A stretch of 64,000 bases of DNA from Acidimicrobiaceae bacterium (GTDB lineage Bacteria; Actinomycetota; Acidimicrobiia; Acidimicrobiales; RAAP-2), in the NCBI GenBank assembly GCA_003153575.1, contig PLZW01000001.1, forward strand, positions 314,265-378,264, given 5' to 3'. The translations under genes and the position numbers were made by a program. Within the stretch, counting starts at the first letter, position 1. Each line of letters starts with the position of its first letter. Below, one piece after another: positions 7,924 through 15,782 of this stretch. The notes under the pieces were generated by a model, which saw only the letters and a list, made by a program, of their open reading frames with translations, had not been told where the DNA came from and ran no database searches.

Positions 7924-8307
7924 TCAGGCCGGGGCGGGAACGACCCGATGTCCGGCGCCATCCAGCACGTCGATGGCGACGTCGAGGTCGGAGTCCTGCA
8001 CGAGCACCAGGTCGGTGTCGAAGGTCGACATCACGAACACGCCGATATCGGCAGCGGCCAACGGGACGGTGATCGAGGCGATGACGCCGACCAGGTCGAA
8101 GGCCAGGGGTCCGACGATCCGCAGCGCCCGCCAGCCGCTCTCCACCATGGCCCCCTTGGGCTCATCGCCCTCGTGGCAGACCACGGACAGCTCGTCGGGG
8201 GACAGGGTGGCCGAATACAGGGTCGAACCGGCCGGAGGGGCGGGCCACGGCGATGTGGGCCGGAGCCGGCACACGACGCAGGGGTCGGGGTCGAGCACGA
8301 ACTTCAC
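7924..8307 (-). CDS. ACT-domain protein
   Basis: 127 residues from GTG 8307, preceded by AGCAGG; the longer ORF start would overlap pspAB. It resembles the ACT-domain proteins of the COG3603 type: an N-terminal strand region (LYSATLSPDELSVVCHE), a glycine-rich centre (GWRALRIVGPLAFDLVGVIASIT) and a second ACT half (ADIGVFVMSTFDTDLVLVQ). ACT domains usually bind small ligands such as amino acids; the ligand here is unknown. It follows pspAB by 11 bases on the same strand, so it is probably the last gene of the phage-shock operon. Confidence 0.78.
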   Translation of the reverse strand: MKFVLDPDPCVVCRLRPTSPWPAPPAGSTLYSATLSPDELSVVCHEGDEPKGAMVESGWRALRIVGPLAFDLVGVIASITVPLAAADIGVFVMSTFDTDLVLVQDSDLDVAIDVLDGAGHRVVPAPA

Positions 8308-8318
8308 GAAAGGCCTGC

Positions 8319-8942
8319 TCAGGGAACCGGCAGGTCCCACAGCGGGAACCACCGGTCGAGGTCGGTCTCCACGGCCAGGTCATCCGCCACCAGGCTGCGG
8401 AGCTTGAACTCCTCCTCGGTGGACCGTTGTTCGTGACCGGTGGGCACGAACGGGTAGAAGGTGCCCCGTTTGAACAGGTACACCAGATAGGCCGTCGAGG
8501 GCAGGGCGGTGCCGGCGCCGACCGAGGCCCCTTCCCGGGTGGCGTCGCCGGGGGCCTGGTCGGGCAGTCGGGCCAGGCCGAACACCGAGCACAGCAGCTG
8601 CGGTCCCCAGCCGGCGTCGGACAGCGACGAGTTGACCAGGTGGATGCGTGTGACCAGGGACTCGATGTCCGGATCCTCCATCACGAGCCACTGGTAGCCG
8701 AAGGAGTCCTGTGACGAGGTGAGACCTTTGGCGTCGTCCATCGACAGGAGGGACATCACCTCGGTCTCGGTGTCGGCGAAACCCTGGCCGGTGGGCGGCT
8801 TGAAGCACACCCCGGCGTGTCCCGAGCAGGCGGTACCCGCTGCGCTCTGCAAGGTGATCGAGGCGGACGGCAGGGCGAAGAGCGCGTCGAGATCGGCCTG
8901 GACCGGCTTGGTGCGCCCGCGCAGGGTGTCGAACAGGCCCAT
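8319..8942 (-). CDS. pspAB: PspA-associated protein PspAB
   Basis: 207 residues. The N-terminus MGLFDTLRGRTKPVQADLDALFALPSAS is typical of actinobacterial PspAB, a cytosolic protein of unknown biochemical role encoded with pspA. The later segment (YLVYLFKRGTFYPFVP, RSTEEEFKLRS) also fits the family. It is 25 bases downstream of htpX and 11 bases before the ACT-domain gene. The gene order pspA-pspAA-htpX-pspAB supports the call strongly. Confidence 0.88.
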   Translation of the reverse strand: MGLFDTLRGRTKPVQADLDALFALPSASITLQSAAGTACSGHAGVCFKPPTGQGFADTETEVMSLLSMDDAKGLTSSQDSFGYQWLVMEDPDIESLVTRIHLVNSSLSDAGWGPQLLCSVFGLARLPDQAPGDATREGASVGAGTALPSTAYLVYLFKRGTFYPFVPTGHEQRSTEEEFKLRSLVADDLAVETDLDRWFPLWDLPVP

Positions 8943-8967
8943 CAGCGTAGGTGGTCGGCCCGTGCGA

Positions 8968-9909
8968 TCACGAAGGACGGCCCATCTCGGCCTCGAGGGA
9001 CGCGAGCTGGGCCAGACGCTGGTCGAGCGACGGGTGGGTCGAGAAGATCGTGGAGATGCTGACCCCGTTCTTGGCGACGGCCGGGGTGAAGTAGAAGGCG
9101 TTGAACGTCTCGGTCGACCGCAGGTCCCGGGTCGGGATCCGGGCGATGTCGCCCGTCACCTTGACCAGGGCCGAGGCCAGCACCGACGGCTGCCCGGTCA
9201 GCAGCGCCCCGGACCGGTCGGCGGCGAGTTCGCGGTAGCGCGACAGCGCCATGGTCAGCAGGAAGCTGATGGCGTAGACGACCACCGAGACGACCAGCAC
9301 GGCCAGCTCCACCAGCGCGGCGTTGTCCCCGCCCTGATTGTTGTTGTTATTGCTGTTCCCGCCGCCGAAGCCGCCCATCATCCCGGTCCACAGCATGACC
9401 CGGGTGACCATGCCGGCCGCCATACCCAGGAAGCTGGCAATGGTCATGACGGCCACGTCCCGGTGGGCGACGTGGGAGAGCTCGTGGGCCAGCACCGCCT
9501 CGAGCTCGGGCTCGTCGAGCCGCCGCATGAGCCCGGAGGTGGCGCAGACCACTGCGTTGCTCGGGCTGCGCCCGGTGGCGAAGGCGTTGGGCACGTCAGT
9601 GTCGGCGATGGCCACCCGCGGCTTCTTCATGTCGGCCATGGCGCACAGGCGGTCGATGGCCCCGTGCAGTTCCGGCGCCTGTTCCGGGGTCACGATGCGC
9701 CCGCCCATGCCGTAGAGGGCGATCTTGTCCGAGAACCAGTACTGGGCGAAGAGGATGCCGGCGGCCAGGACCAGGACCACCGAGTACGAAATGCCGAAGG
9801 CGATGAGGGCACCGATGACAACCCCGTAGAGGAGCACGAGCATCAGCCCGGTGGCGAACATCCGCACGGTCAGGCCGTGGTCGTTCGGGATGTTCCGTGC
9901 GGTGCTCAT
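8968..9909 (-). CDS. htpX: Zinc metalloprotease HtpX
   Basis: 313 residues from ATG 9909; the upstream in-frame extension overlaps pspAA and lacks family resemblance. It is an inner-membrane M48 protease that degrades damaged membrane proteins. Two N-terminal helices (about residues 17-57) are followed by the HELSH zinc motif at 142-146, further hydrophobic segments, and the downstream third-ligand region SRYRELAADRSGA. An asparagine run (NSNNNNNQ, coded around 9337-9360) sits in a Gly-rich loop and is locally low in GC. It lies 31 bases downstream of pspAA in the psp operon, consistent with membrane-stress response. Confidence 0.93.
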   Translation of the reverse strand: MSTARNIPNDHGLTVRMFATGLMLVLLYGVVIGALIAFGISYSVVLVLAAGILFAQYWFSDKIALYGMGGRIVTPEQAPELHGAIDRLCAMADMKKPRVAIADTDVPNAFATGRSPSNAVVCATSGLMRRLDEPELEAVLAHELSHVAHRDVAVMTIASFLGMAAGMVTRVMLWTGMMGGFGGGNSNNNNNQGGDNAALVELAVLVVSVVVYAISFLLTMALSRYRELAADRSGALLTGQPSVLASALVKVTGDIARIPTRDLRSTETFNAFYFTPAVAKNGVSISTIFSTHPSLDQRLAQLASLEAEMGRPS

Positions 9910-9940
9910 GATGGGTTCCTCGGGTGGGTGCGGGACAAGG

Positions 9941-10219
9941 TCAGACGCGTTCCCCGCCCGGCTCCTCGAGCAGGGCCTTCGTCTCCGCCAAGGTGGCATC
10001 GGAGAACGGCACGACCAGGTCCGAGCTGGTGAAGGCGTCGGGGGGCAGGGCACTGCCCGCCTTCCGGACGGCCTCGATGAGGGCGCCGAGGGCCGAGGCG
10101 AAGGCCGCTTCGTCCTGTCCCTCGACGGCGGCGTTCAGGGCATGCTCGAACTCGTCCAGGGCCGCCCGTTCGGCGTCGGGGACGTCGAACTGCCCCTCGC
10201 CCAGGATGCGCACGATCAT
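9941..10219 (-). CDS. pspAA: PspA-associated protein PspAA
   Basis: 92 residues beginning MIVRILGEGQFDVPD, the usual opening of PspAA, an accessory protein of the actinobacterial phage-shock system. The start overlaps the pspA stop by 4 bases (ATGA), implying coupled translation. It is cytosolic, with an acidic helical body and no membrane segment. Its position directly after pspA and before htpX agrees with the conserved order. Confidence 0.88.
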   Translation of the reverse strand: MIVRILGEGQFDVPDAERAALDEFEHALNAAVEGQDEAAFASALGALIEAVRKAGSALPPDAFTSSDLVVPFSDATLAETKALLEEPGGERV

Positions 10220-10980
10220 GCCGGCGCCTCGCCCGACTCCTTGGCCGGCGTGCTCTCGGCCGGCCCCAACTGGGCCGGCGCACCGGCGCCGATCTCCGCC
10301 TTCAGGGCGGCCAGGTCGTTGTCCACCGTGCTGGAGGCCGACACCTGGTCCAGCTGGGCCTGGATGTCGTCCACCGGGTTGGCCAAGTCGGTGAGGGCGC
10401 CCGAGGCCAGCAGCTCGTCCATGGCCCCGGCCCGGGCCTGCATGGAGTCGATCTTGTCCTGGGCCCGCTGCACCGACATGCCGGCGTCGCCCATGGACTC
10501 GGAGATGCCCGAGACGGCCTCGCCGATCTTGGTCTGGGCCTCGGCCGCCGTGTAGGTGGCCTTCATCGTCTCCTTCTTGGTGCGGAAGGCGTCCACCTGG
10601 GTCTGCAGGTTCTGGGCGGTGACGATGAGCTTCTTCTCCTGGTCGGCCACCTGCTGGTGCTGGGTCTGGAGGTCGGCCAGCTGCGGGGCGAGGGCGGCCC
10701 GGCGGGCGAGGGCCTCGCGGGCCAGGTCCTCGCGGTCCTGGGAGAGGGCATCCTTGGCCTGCTGCTGGAGCTTGTCGGCCTGAGCCTGGAGCTGGGTGGC
10801 CTGGAGCTCGATGCGCTTCTTGGCCGTGGTGACGTCCGCCACGCTGCGTCGGACCTTCTGGAGGTTCTCGAGCAGTTTCTGGTAGGAGAGGTCGAGGGAC
10901 TCCCGGGGGTCCTCCGCCTTGTCCAAGAGCTTGTTGGTCTTGGCCTGGAGGATCCCAGACATGCGCTTCATGACACCCAT
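10216..10980 (-). CDS. pspA: Phage shock protein A (PspA/IM30 family)
   Basis: 254 residues, almost wholly helical. The sequence MKRMSGILQAKTNKLLDKAEDPRESLDLSYQ followed by a long heptad-rich coiled coil is standard PspA/Vipp1. PspA oligomers bind stressed membranes and preserve integrity, related to ESCRT-III. The C-terminal tail (about 40 residues, Pro/Ala/Glu-rich) is longer than the enterobacterial version. It opens the minus-strand operon pspA-pspAA-htpX-pspAB-ACT and is divergent to mca across 65 bases, a spacer that must hold both promoters. Confidence 0.94.
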   Translation of the reverse strand: MGVMKRMSGILQAKTNKLLDKAEDPRESLDLSYQKLLENLQKVRRSVADVTTAKKRIELQATQLQAQADKLQQQAKDALSQDREDLAREALARRAALAPQLADLQTQHQQVADQEKKLIVTAQNLQTQVDAFRTKKETMKATYTAAEAQTKIGEAVSGISESMGDAGMSVQRAQDKIDSMQARAGAMDELLASGALTDLANPVDDIQAQLDQVSASSTVDNDLAALKAEIGAGAPAQLGPAESTPAKESGEAPA

Positions 10981-11045
10981 TGGCGATGATCCTTCCTCAC
11001 GCTCCCCTGCAGTGTATGTCGTGCCATCCCGGTAGCGTGATCGGC

Positions 11046-11948
11046 GTGTCCGATGAACGATGCCTGCTGACCGTCCACGCCCATCCCGACGACGAGGCCT
11101 CCAAAGGGGCCGGGACCGTCGCCCGCTACCACGCCGAGGGCGTCCACACCGTCCTGGTGTGCTGCACCGACGGTGCGGAGGGCGAGGTCCTGAACCCGGC
11201 CCTCGACACCCCCGCCGTCCACGCCGACCTGGCCGGGGTGCGGGCCGGGGAGCTGGCCCGGGCCACCGAGCTGATCGGCTACGACGAGGTCGTCATGCTC
11301 GGCTACCGCGACTCGGGGATGGCCGGGTCCGAGGCCAACCTCAATCCCGACTGCTTCGTCGCCGCGCCGCTGGATGAGGCGGCAGGCCGCATCGTGGCCG
11401 TCATCCGGAGGACCCGCCCCCAGGCCATGGTCATCTACGGCGACGACCAGACCGGCTATCCCCACCCCGACCACCTGCGCGTCCACGACGCCGGAATGGC
11501 CGCCTACCGCGCCGCCGGCGACCAGGCCCGCTACCCCGAGGCGGGCGAGGCCTATCAGCCGGCCAAGCTCTACTACACGGTCCATTCGGCGGCCCGGTTC
11601 CGGGCCATCCACGAGAAGTTCGTGGAGCTCGGACTGGAGTCGCCGTTCGACGAGGCCTGGCGGAGCCGCTGGGACCAGATGCCCGACGAGGTCCCCACCG
11701 CGGTCATCGACATCACCGGGTACACCGACGTGCGCCGGCTCGCGCTTCTGGCCCACGCCACCCAGGTCGATCCCGAGTCGAAGTTCTGGTTCGGCCTGCC
11801 GCCCGAGGTCATGGGCAGCATCCAGCCCCACGACGACTACCGCCTGGCCATGGTCGGCACCCCGGACGGCACGGTGTCCGACGTCACATGGGACGGCGTG
11901 GTCGAGGACGATCTGTTCACCGGGGTGCCGGCGGTGACGGCGCGGTGA
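11046..11948 (+). CDS. mca: Mycothiol S-conjugate amidase
   Basis: 300 residues from GTG 11046 (VSDERCLLTVHAHPDDEASKG); GTG 11037 would add three residues. It is a LmbE/GlcNAc-deacetylase-fold zinc enzyme: HAHPDDE supplies metal ligands and HPDH the second part. ASKGAGTVARY, CCTDGAEGEVLNP and the SKFWFGLPPEVM region match Mca rather than MshB. Mca cleaves mycothiol conjugates of electrophiles, releasing mercapturic acids, so it is a cytosolic detoxification enzyme. Its stop overlaps the GTG of the SCP2 gene by 4 bases. Divergent to pspA. Confidence 0.88.
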   Translation: MSDERCLLTVHAHPDDEASKGAGTVARYHAEGVHTVLVCCTDGAEGEVLNPALDTPAVHADLAGVRAGELARATELIGYDEVVMLGYRDSGMAGSEANLNPDCFVAAPLDEAAGRIVAVIRRTRPQAMVIYGDDQTGYPHPDHLRVHDAGMAAYRAAGDQARYPEAGEAYQPAKLYYTVHSAARFRAIHEKFVELGLESPFDEAWRSRWDQMPDEVPTAVIDITGYTDVRRLALLAHATQVDPESKFWFGLPPEVMGSIQPHDDYRLAMVGTPDGTVSDVTWDGVVEDDLFTGVPAVTAR

Positions 11949-12334
11949 CGACCCGCTGGCTGTCCGACGCCTGGTTCGACATGTTGGGCATCGAGTTCGG
12001 CGACGTGTCGGGCCCGCCGACGTTGTCGGGCACGGTGGTGGTGGAGGTGACCGGCGGGCCGGATGGTGACATGGCGGGCCACGTGGTCTTCGCCGACGGG
12101 TCCGTGGTGTCGAGCGGTCCCGGAGCGGTGCCGTCCCCCGATCTGACGCTCACCTTGACCGACGAGGATGCGCGCGGCGTGCTGGCGGGTGACCTCGACC
12201 CGTCCGTGGCGTTCATGCAGGGGCGCATGAAGGTTGCCGGCGCCATGGCCCCGCTGCTCGATCTCCTGGCCCTGGCCGGCACCGAGGCCTCCACGGCCCG
12301 GCGCGCCCGGGTGGCCGGGAGCACCACCTACTAG
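11945..12334 (+). CDS. SCP2 sterol-binding domain protein
   Basis: 129 residues from GTG 11945, coupled to the mca stop (GTGA). The pattern of beta strands with DLTLTLTDEDARGVLAGDLDPSVAFMQGRMKVAGAM is the SCP2 domain, a hydrophobic-ligand-binding fold for lipids or sterols. No other domain is attached. Co-transcription with mca suggests no obvious shared pathway; a lipid-carrier role is inferred from the family only. Confidence 0.85.
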   Translation: MTTRWLSDAWFDMLGIEFGDVSGPPTLSGTVVVEVTGGPDGDMAGHVVFADGSVVSSGPGAVPSPDLTLTLTDEDARGVLAGDLDPSVAFMQGRMKVAGAMAPLLDLLALAGTEASTARRARVAGSTTY

Positions 12335-12337
12335 CGG

Positions 12338-13054
12338 CTAGGTGCCCGTCCCGCCGGCCCGCGCCAACACCGACCTGGCCGAGGAGGCGCCGCCCCCCAG
12401 GAAGGGTAGGTGGATCACCCCCGCGCTCTGGAGCAGGATCAACGTGACCGCGGTGACGATCACGACGACCAACAGGACCACCAGGTACGGTCGGGCGACG
12501 GCCCAGCCCGGCCGGCCGGATTGGCCGCGGCGCAGCCGGGCGGGGGCCACCGTCGTGACCGTCGACTGCCCGGCCGGTCCGTGATGGCGGACGGCGAAGG
12601 CGCCGATCCGGGTGGCCAGGTCGACCGGGTCGCCTCCCGAGCGCAGGAACCGGTAGGTGCCGGTCCGGGTCTGGATGCTGATCAGGGCGCCGGCTTCGGC
12701 GTGGGGGAGCCGCCGATGGTGGGGCATCCGGTCCTCGGCCACATCGGCCACGCTGGACGGAACCGGTCCGGGTCCGTCGGCGACCTCCTGATCGGGGTCG
12801 ACCCACCAGGACGGGATCAACCCACCGCCCCACGGCTCGACGGCGTGGGCGATGACCGACTCCCAGGGCAGCACCCGCGGGGCCTCCCCCCGCCGGCGGA
12901 TGACGCCGATGCCCAGGTCGTTGACGACCACGGCGTCGACCCGCGTGGGGTCGTAGCCGTGGGGGTCGAGCAGGAGGAGCCCGGAGACCGTGAGGGGCTT
13001 CGGGCCCGGTCCGGCGGCCGGTCCCCGTGCCTCGGGCACGGGCCCTGCCGTCAC
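12338..13054 (-). CDS. Hypothetical protein with one C-terminal membrane helix
   Basis: 238 residues from GTG 13054, overlapping the stop of the ChbG-like gene by 4 bases (GTGA). The N-terminal part (LLLLDPHGYDPTRVDAVVVNDLGIGVIRR, RVLPWESVIAHAVEPW) looks like a PH-like cytosolic domain. A single strong helix PYLVVLLVVVIVTAVTLILLQSA lies near residue 200, followed by a short tail. I do not recognise the family. Coupling to the deacetylase suggests related function at the membrane, but nothing more specific can be said. Confidence 0.65.
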   Translation of the reverse strand: MTAGPVPEARGPAAGPGPKPLTVSGLLLLDPHGYDPTRVDAVVVNDLGIGVIRRRGEAPRVLPWESVIAHAVEPWGGGLIPSWWVDPDQEVADGPGPVPSSVADVAEDRMPHHRRLPHAEAGALISIQTRTGTYRFLRSGGDPVDLATRIGAFAVRHHGPAGQSTVTTVAPARLRRGQSGRPGWAVARPYLVVLLVVVIVTAVTLILLQSAGVIHLPFLGGGASSARSVLARAGGTGT

Positions 13055-13893
13055 GTCCCGACGGGGTGCCGCATGGCGTCCCGTAGGGGCCGGTAGCCGA
13101 TCCGTTGGGCGCCCGCCGCGGCCACGACGGCCGCCACCTCGGGGTCGTCGACCAGCAGCGCATGGTCGCCCACCCGGGACGCCCAGTCGGCGGCGGCGGC
13201 CCGCAGTTCGTCGCTGTCGACCGCCGGGTGCAGCGTGATCTCGGTGACACCGGGCTCGAGCGCGCCGAGGAGCTTGAGCAGCGCCTCCCGTCCGCCCCTG
13301 GCGGGCACGGTGGCGGCCCGGTCAGCGAACAGGACACCCTCGGCCGCAGCCAGTTTGCGGATGGGGAAGCCGACGTTGGGCTCGACCGCATCGTCGGGGA
13401 GCCGGAGGGGGAGGCCGAAGTCGACGGCCAGCTCCAGATAGATGTCGAAGAACTCGGGTCGCAGCACGAGGGCGTCCATGTGGGCGTCGAGGTGGCTGAT
13501 GTCGAAGCCCCATAGCACCGCCCGCTCCACCTGGGCCCGGCACTCCCGGCGCACCTCGTCGAGGTCGGCGTGGTCCCAGACGTCGGTCACCGTCCGGGGG
13601 AACCCGCCGTCGCCGTCGAGGAGGGAGGGGGCCTGGGTGATCGGTCCCCACCGGTAGAGGTCGTGCTCGGCGTTGAGAGTGAGGCGGACGCCGATGTCGT
13701 CTCCCCGGAATCGCGACGCCGCCTCGCGCGCCCAGGGCGCCGGCACGACCAGGGAGGCGGACGTGGCCAACCCCCGGCGCAAGGAGTCGTAGACGCCGGT
13801 CGTCGCCGCGTGGCAGAAGCCGAGGTCGGCAGAGTTGAGGATCAGGAGGCGGGCATCGGGGGCAGCCCCGAGCCGCTCGGCCACGGTCGCCAT
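13051..13893 (-). CDS. ChbG/HpnK (YdjC-like) carbohydrate deacetylase
   Basis: 280 residues. NSADLGFCHAATTGVYDSLRRG at the N-terminus and DISHLDAHMDALVLRPEFFDIYLELA carry the metal-binding Asp and His residues typical of YdjC-family deacetylases, with a third His site in EITLHPAVDS. The family removes acetyl groups from small sugars (ChbG acts on chitobiose, HpnK on hopanoid intermediates). The substrate here is unknown. Start ATG 13893 is used. The following gene overlaps it by 4 bases. Confidence 0.85.
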   Translation of the reverse strand: MATVAERLGAAPDARLLILNSADLGFCHAATTGVYDSLRRGLATSASLVVPAPWAREAASRFRGDDIGVRLTLNAEHDLYRWGPITQAPSLLDGDGGFPRTVTDVWDHADLDEVRRECRAQVERAVLWGFDISHLDAHMDALVLRPEFFDIYLELAVDFGLPLRLPDDAVEPNVGFPIRKLAAAEGVLFADRAATVPARGGREALLKLLGALEPGVTEITLHPAVDSDELRAAAADWASRVGDHALLVDDPEVAAVVAAAGAQRIGYRPLRDAMRHPVGT

Positions 13894-13917
13894 GCCCTGA
13901 CCGTAGTCGCCGGTCCG

Positions 13918-14118
13918 TCAGGCGGCGCGGCCCGAGGCGCTCCGCAGCCGGGCCCGGGCGGAGGCGATCCCCTGACGACCTACCCGGCGCGTGTGCTCGT
14001 CGAGTCGCCATTCCGGCTCGTCGTCGCCGGCCGTGCCCGCAGACACGGACGGCTCGATCTCGGGCAGGGGGAGTTGGGGCTGGAGCCCACGCACGTGGGC
14101 CACGGGGTTCTGGCTCAT
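13918..14118 (-). CDS. Small conserved-looking hypothetical protein
   Basis: 66 residues beginning MSQNPVAHVRG; the ORF extends further upstream but that part is the shadow of the LLM oxidoreductase gene. The C-terminal segment EWRLDEHTRRVGRQGIASARARL resembles a short basic helix seen at the end of small actinobacterial proteins, which is why I accept it. The start lacks a strong ribosome site. It lies between the ChbG-like gene (24 bases away) and the divergent LLM gene. Function unknown. Confidence 0.5.
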   Translation of the reverse strand: MSQNPVAHVRGLQPQLPLPEIEPSVSAGTAGDDEPEWRLDEHTRRVGRQGIASARARLRSASGRAA

Positions 14119-14155
14119 GGGAGCAGTGTGCCGGAAGGGTGTAATACGGGGGGCC

Positions 14156-15160
14156 ATGACCGAGGCCGCCGACCCCACCGAGACGCCTGACGCACCCGGG
14201 AACGGGGATGGCGCCCGCTTCGGGATCACCGTCCCCTTCGACGGGGTGCCGCTGACCGAGCACCGCCGCTGGTACGAGGACCTGCTCGGTCTCGGGTACA
14301 CCGACGTCTGGTCGGCCGAGACGGACGGCCTCGACGGATTCACGCCGTTGACCCTGGCTGCGGCCTGGACGCCGACACTCCAGCTGGGCGTGGCCATCAT
14401 CCCCGCCTACACCCGGGGCCCGGCGCTCCTGGCCCAGAGTGTGGCCGCCCTGGCCGAGGCCGCCCCCGGCCACTTCACCTTCGGGCTGGGCACCTCCTCC
14501 GACGTGATCGTGGAGCGATGGAACGGGGTGCCCTTCATCGAGCCGTACAAACGCGTGCGCGACACCATCGCCTTTCTGCGCGACGCCCTGGCCGGCGAGA
14601 AGGTCGACACCGTCTACGACACGTTCGAGGTCAAAGGGTTCCGACTGGCCCGACCGGTCGAGTACCCCCCGCCGATCTTCCTCGCCGCCCTCCGTCCCGG
14701 CATGCTCCGACTGGCCGGCCGGGCGGCCGACGGGGTCATCGTCAACTGGTTGTCGGCGTCCGACGTGGCGACGGTCACCCTCGAGCTGGGTGCCAGCATC
14801 CCGGTGGCGGCCCGGATCTTCGTGATCCCGAGTGAGGACGCGGACATGGCCCGGGCCGTAGGGCGACGGATGATCACCGCCTACCTGAACGTGGGCGTGT
14901 ACGCCGAGTTCCACCGGTGGCTGGGCCGGGGCGAGGCCCTCGGACCGATGTGGCAGCTGTGGAAGGACGGGGACCGGAAGGGCGCGCTGGCCGCCGTTCC
15001 GGACGAGGTCGTGGACGACCTGGTGGTGCACGGTTCGTTCGCGGCGTGCCGGGACCACGTGGCCCGCTACGTGGCCAACGGCGTCGACATCCCGGTGCTG
15101 GCCGTCCTGCCCTTCGGGGTGGACCTGGCCGAAGCCGTCGAGGGCCTGGCCCCCCGCTGA
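14156..15160 (+). CDS. LLM-class F420-dependent oxidoreductase
   Basis: 334 residues from ATG 14156; the in-frame upstream extension is antisense to the small gene and rejected. The TIM-barrel luciferase-like pattern is clear: FGITVPFD, LGYTDVWSAETDG, LQLGVAIIPAYTRGPALLAQSVAALAEAAPGHFTFGLGTSSD, and YPPPIFLAALRPGMLRLAGRAADGVIVNW. Such enzymes transfer hydride using F420 (or FMN), on diverse substrates. The first 20 residues are an extra Pro/Ala/Glu tail. The substrate is not predictable. A second family member is encoded at 16434. Confidence 0.88.
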   Translation: MTEAADPTETPDAPGNGDGARFGITVPFDGVPLTEHRRWYEDLLGLGYTDVWSAETDGLDGFTPLTLAAAWTPTLQLGVAIIPAYTRGPALLAQSVAALAEAAPGHFTFGLGTSSDVIVERWNGVPFIEPYKRVRDTIAFLRDALAGEKVDTVYDTFEVKGFRLARPVEYPPPIFLAALRPGMLRLAGRAADGVIVNWLSASDVATVTLELGASIPVAARIFVIPSEDADMARAVGRRMITAYLNVGVYAEFHRWLGRGEALGPMWQLWKDGDRKGALAAVPDEVVDDLVVHGSFAACRDHVARYVANGVDIPVLAVLPFGVDLAEAVEGLAPR

Positions 15161-15190
15161 CGCCGGCCGGCTCCGGGCAGATGCAACGGC

Positions 15191-15691
15191 TCAGGCGGAG
15201 CGCGCCGTCAATGTGGCGAGGCTGCGGACCGTTCGGGCGCAGGCCTGGGCCGCCTCGACCCCCTTGCGCTCGAGGTGACGGGTGAAGAACGCGTCGTGCT
15301 CAGTGTGCTCATGGAAGTGGTGCGGGGTAAGCACGCACGAGATGACCGGGACGTCGGTGTCGAGCTGGACGCGCATCAGTCCGTTCACGACGGCGTCGGC
15401 CACGAACTCGTGCCGGTAGATGCCCCCGTCGATGACGAGTCCCGCACCGACCACGGCGGCGTAGCGACCGCTCCGGGCGAGGCGTTGGGCGTGCAGCGGG
15501 ATCTCGAACGCCCCCGGAACCCGGAAGAGGTCCACCAGCCCGGAATCGAACCCCACCTGGACGATCTCGCCGAGGAACGCGTCGCGGCAGTGGTCGACGA
15601 TGTCACCGTGCCACTCGGACTGGACGAAGGCGATCCAGGACGGGGCCTCTGAGGCGCTCGGCGGGATGGGGCGGTGGTCGATGCCGGGCAC
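15191..15691 (-). CDS. 6,7-dimethyl-8-ribityllumazine synthase, type II (RibH2-like)
   Basis: 166 residues from GTG 15691 (GAGGAGG ribosome site). RVPGAFEIPLHAQRLARSGRYAAVVGAGLVIDGGIYRHEFVADAVVNGLMRVQLDTDVPVISCVLTPHHFHEH matches the lumazine synthase fold; the GIYRHEFVA and LTPHHFHEH variants are those of the decameric RibH2 type seen in Brucella rather than the icosahedral type. It condenses the pyrimidine intermediate with dihydroxybutanone phosphate in riboflavin synthesis. It stands alone, not in a rib operon, and its promoter carries a KstR-like palindrome. A true RibH1 elsewhere in the genome is likely. Confidence 0.85.
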   Translation of the reverse strand: MPGIDHRPIPPSASEAPSWIAFVQSEWHGDIVDHCRDAFLGEIVQVGFDSGLVDLFRVPGAFEIPLHAQRLARSGRYAAVVGAGLVIDGGIYRHEFVADAVVNGLMRVQLDTDVPVISCVLTPHHFHEHTEHDAFFTRHLERKGVEAAQACARTVRSLATLTARSA

Positions 15692-15717
15692 GGTGCCTCC
15701 TCGGGGCGGGGCAAATA

Positions 15718-15760
15718 ACTAGAACGCGTTCTAGTATACGCCGGCCGTCGCCTTTGTCCA
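15718..15760 (-). promoter_or_regulatory. Promoter of ribH2 overlapped by a KstR-like operator
   Basis: ACTAGAACGCGTTCTAGT (15718-15735) is a perfect 18-base palindrome containing TAGAACGCGTTCTA, which fits the KstR motif TnnAACnnGTTnnA. On the minus strand TGGACA (15760-15755) and TATACT (15738-15733) with 16 bases between them form a good promoter pointing at the lumazine synthase gene. The palindrome covers the -10 and expected start site, the classic position for a repressor. The promoter and palindrome are visible directly; KstR identity is an inference. Confidence 0.72.
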
Positions 15761-15782
15761 CGGGTCGTCGCCGACCCGGGGC

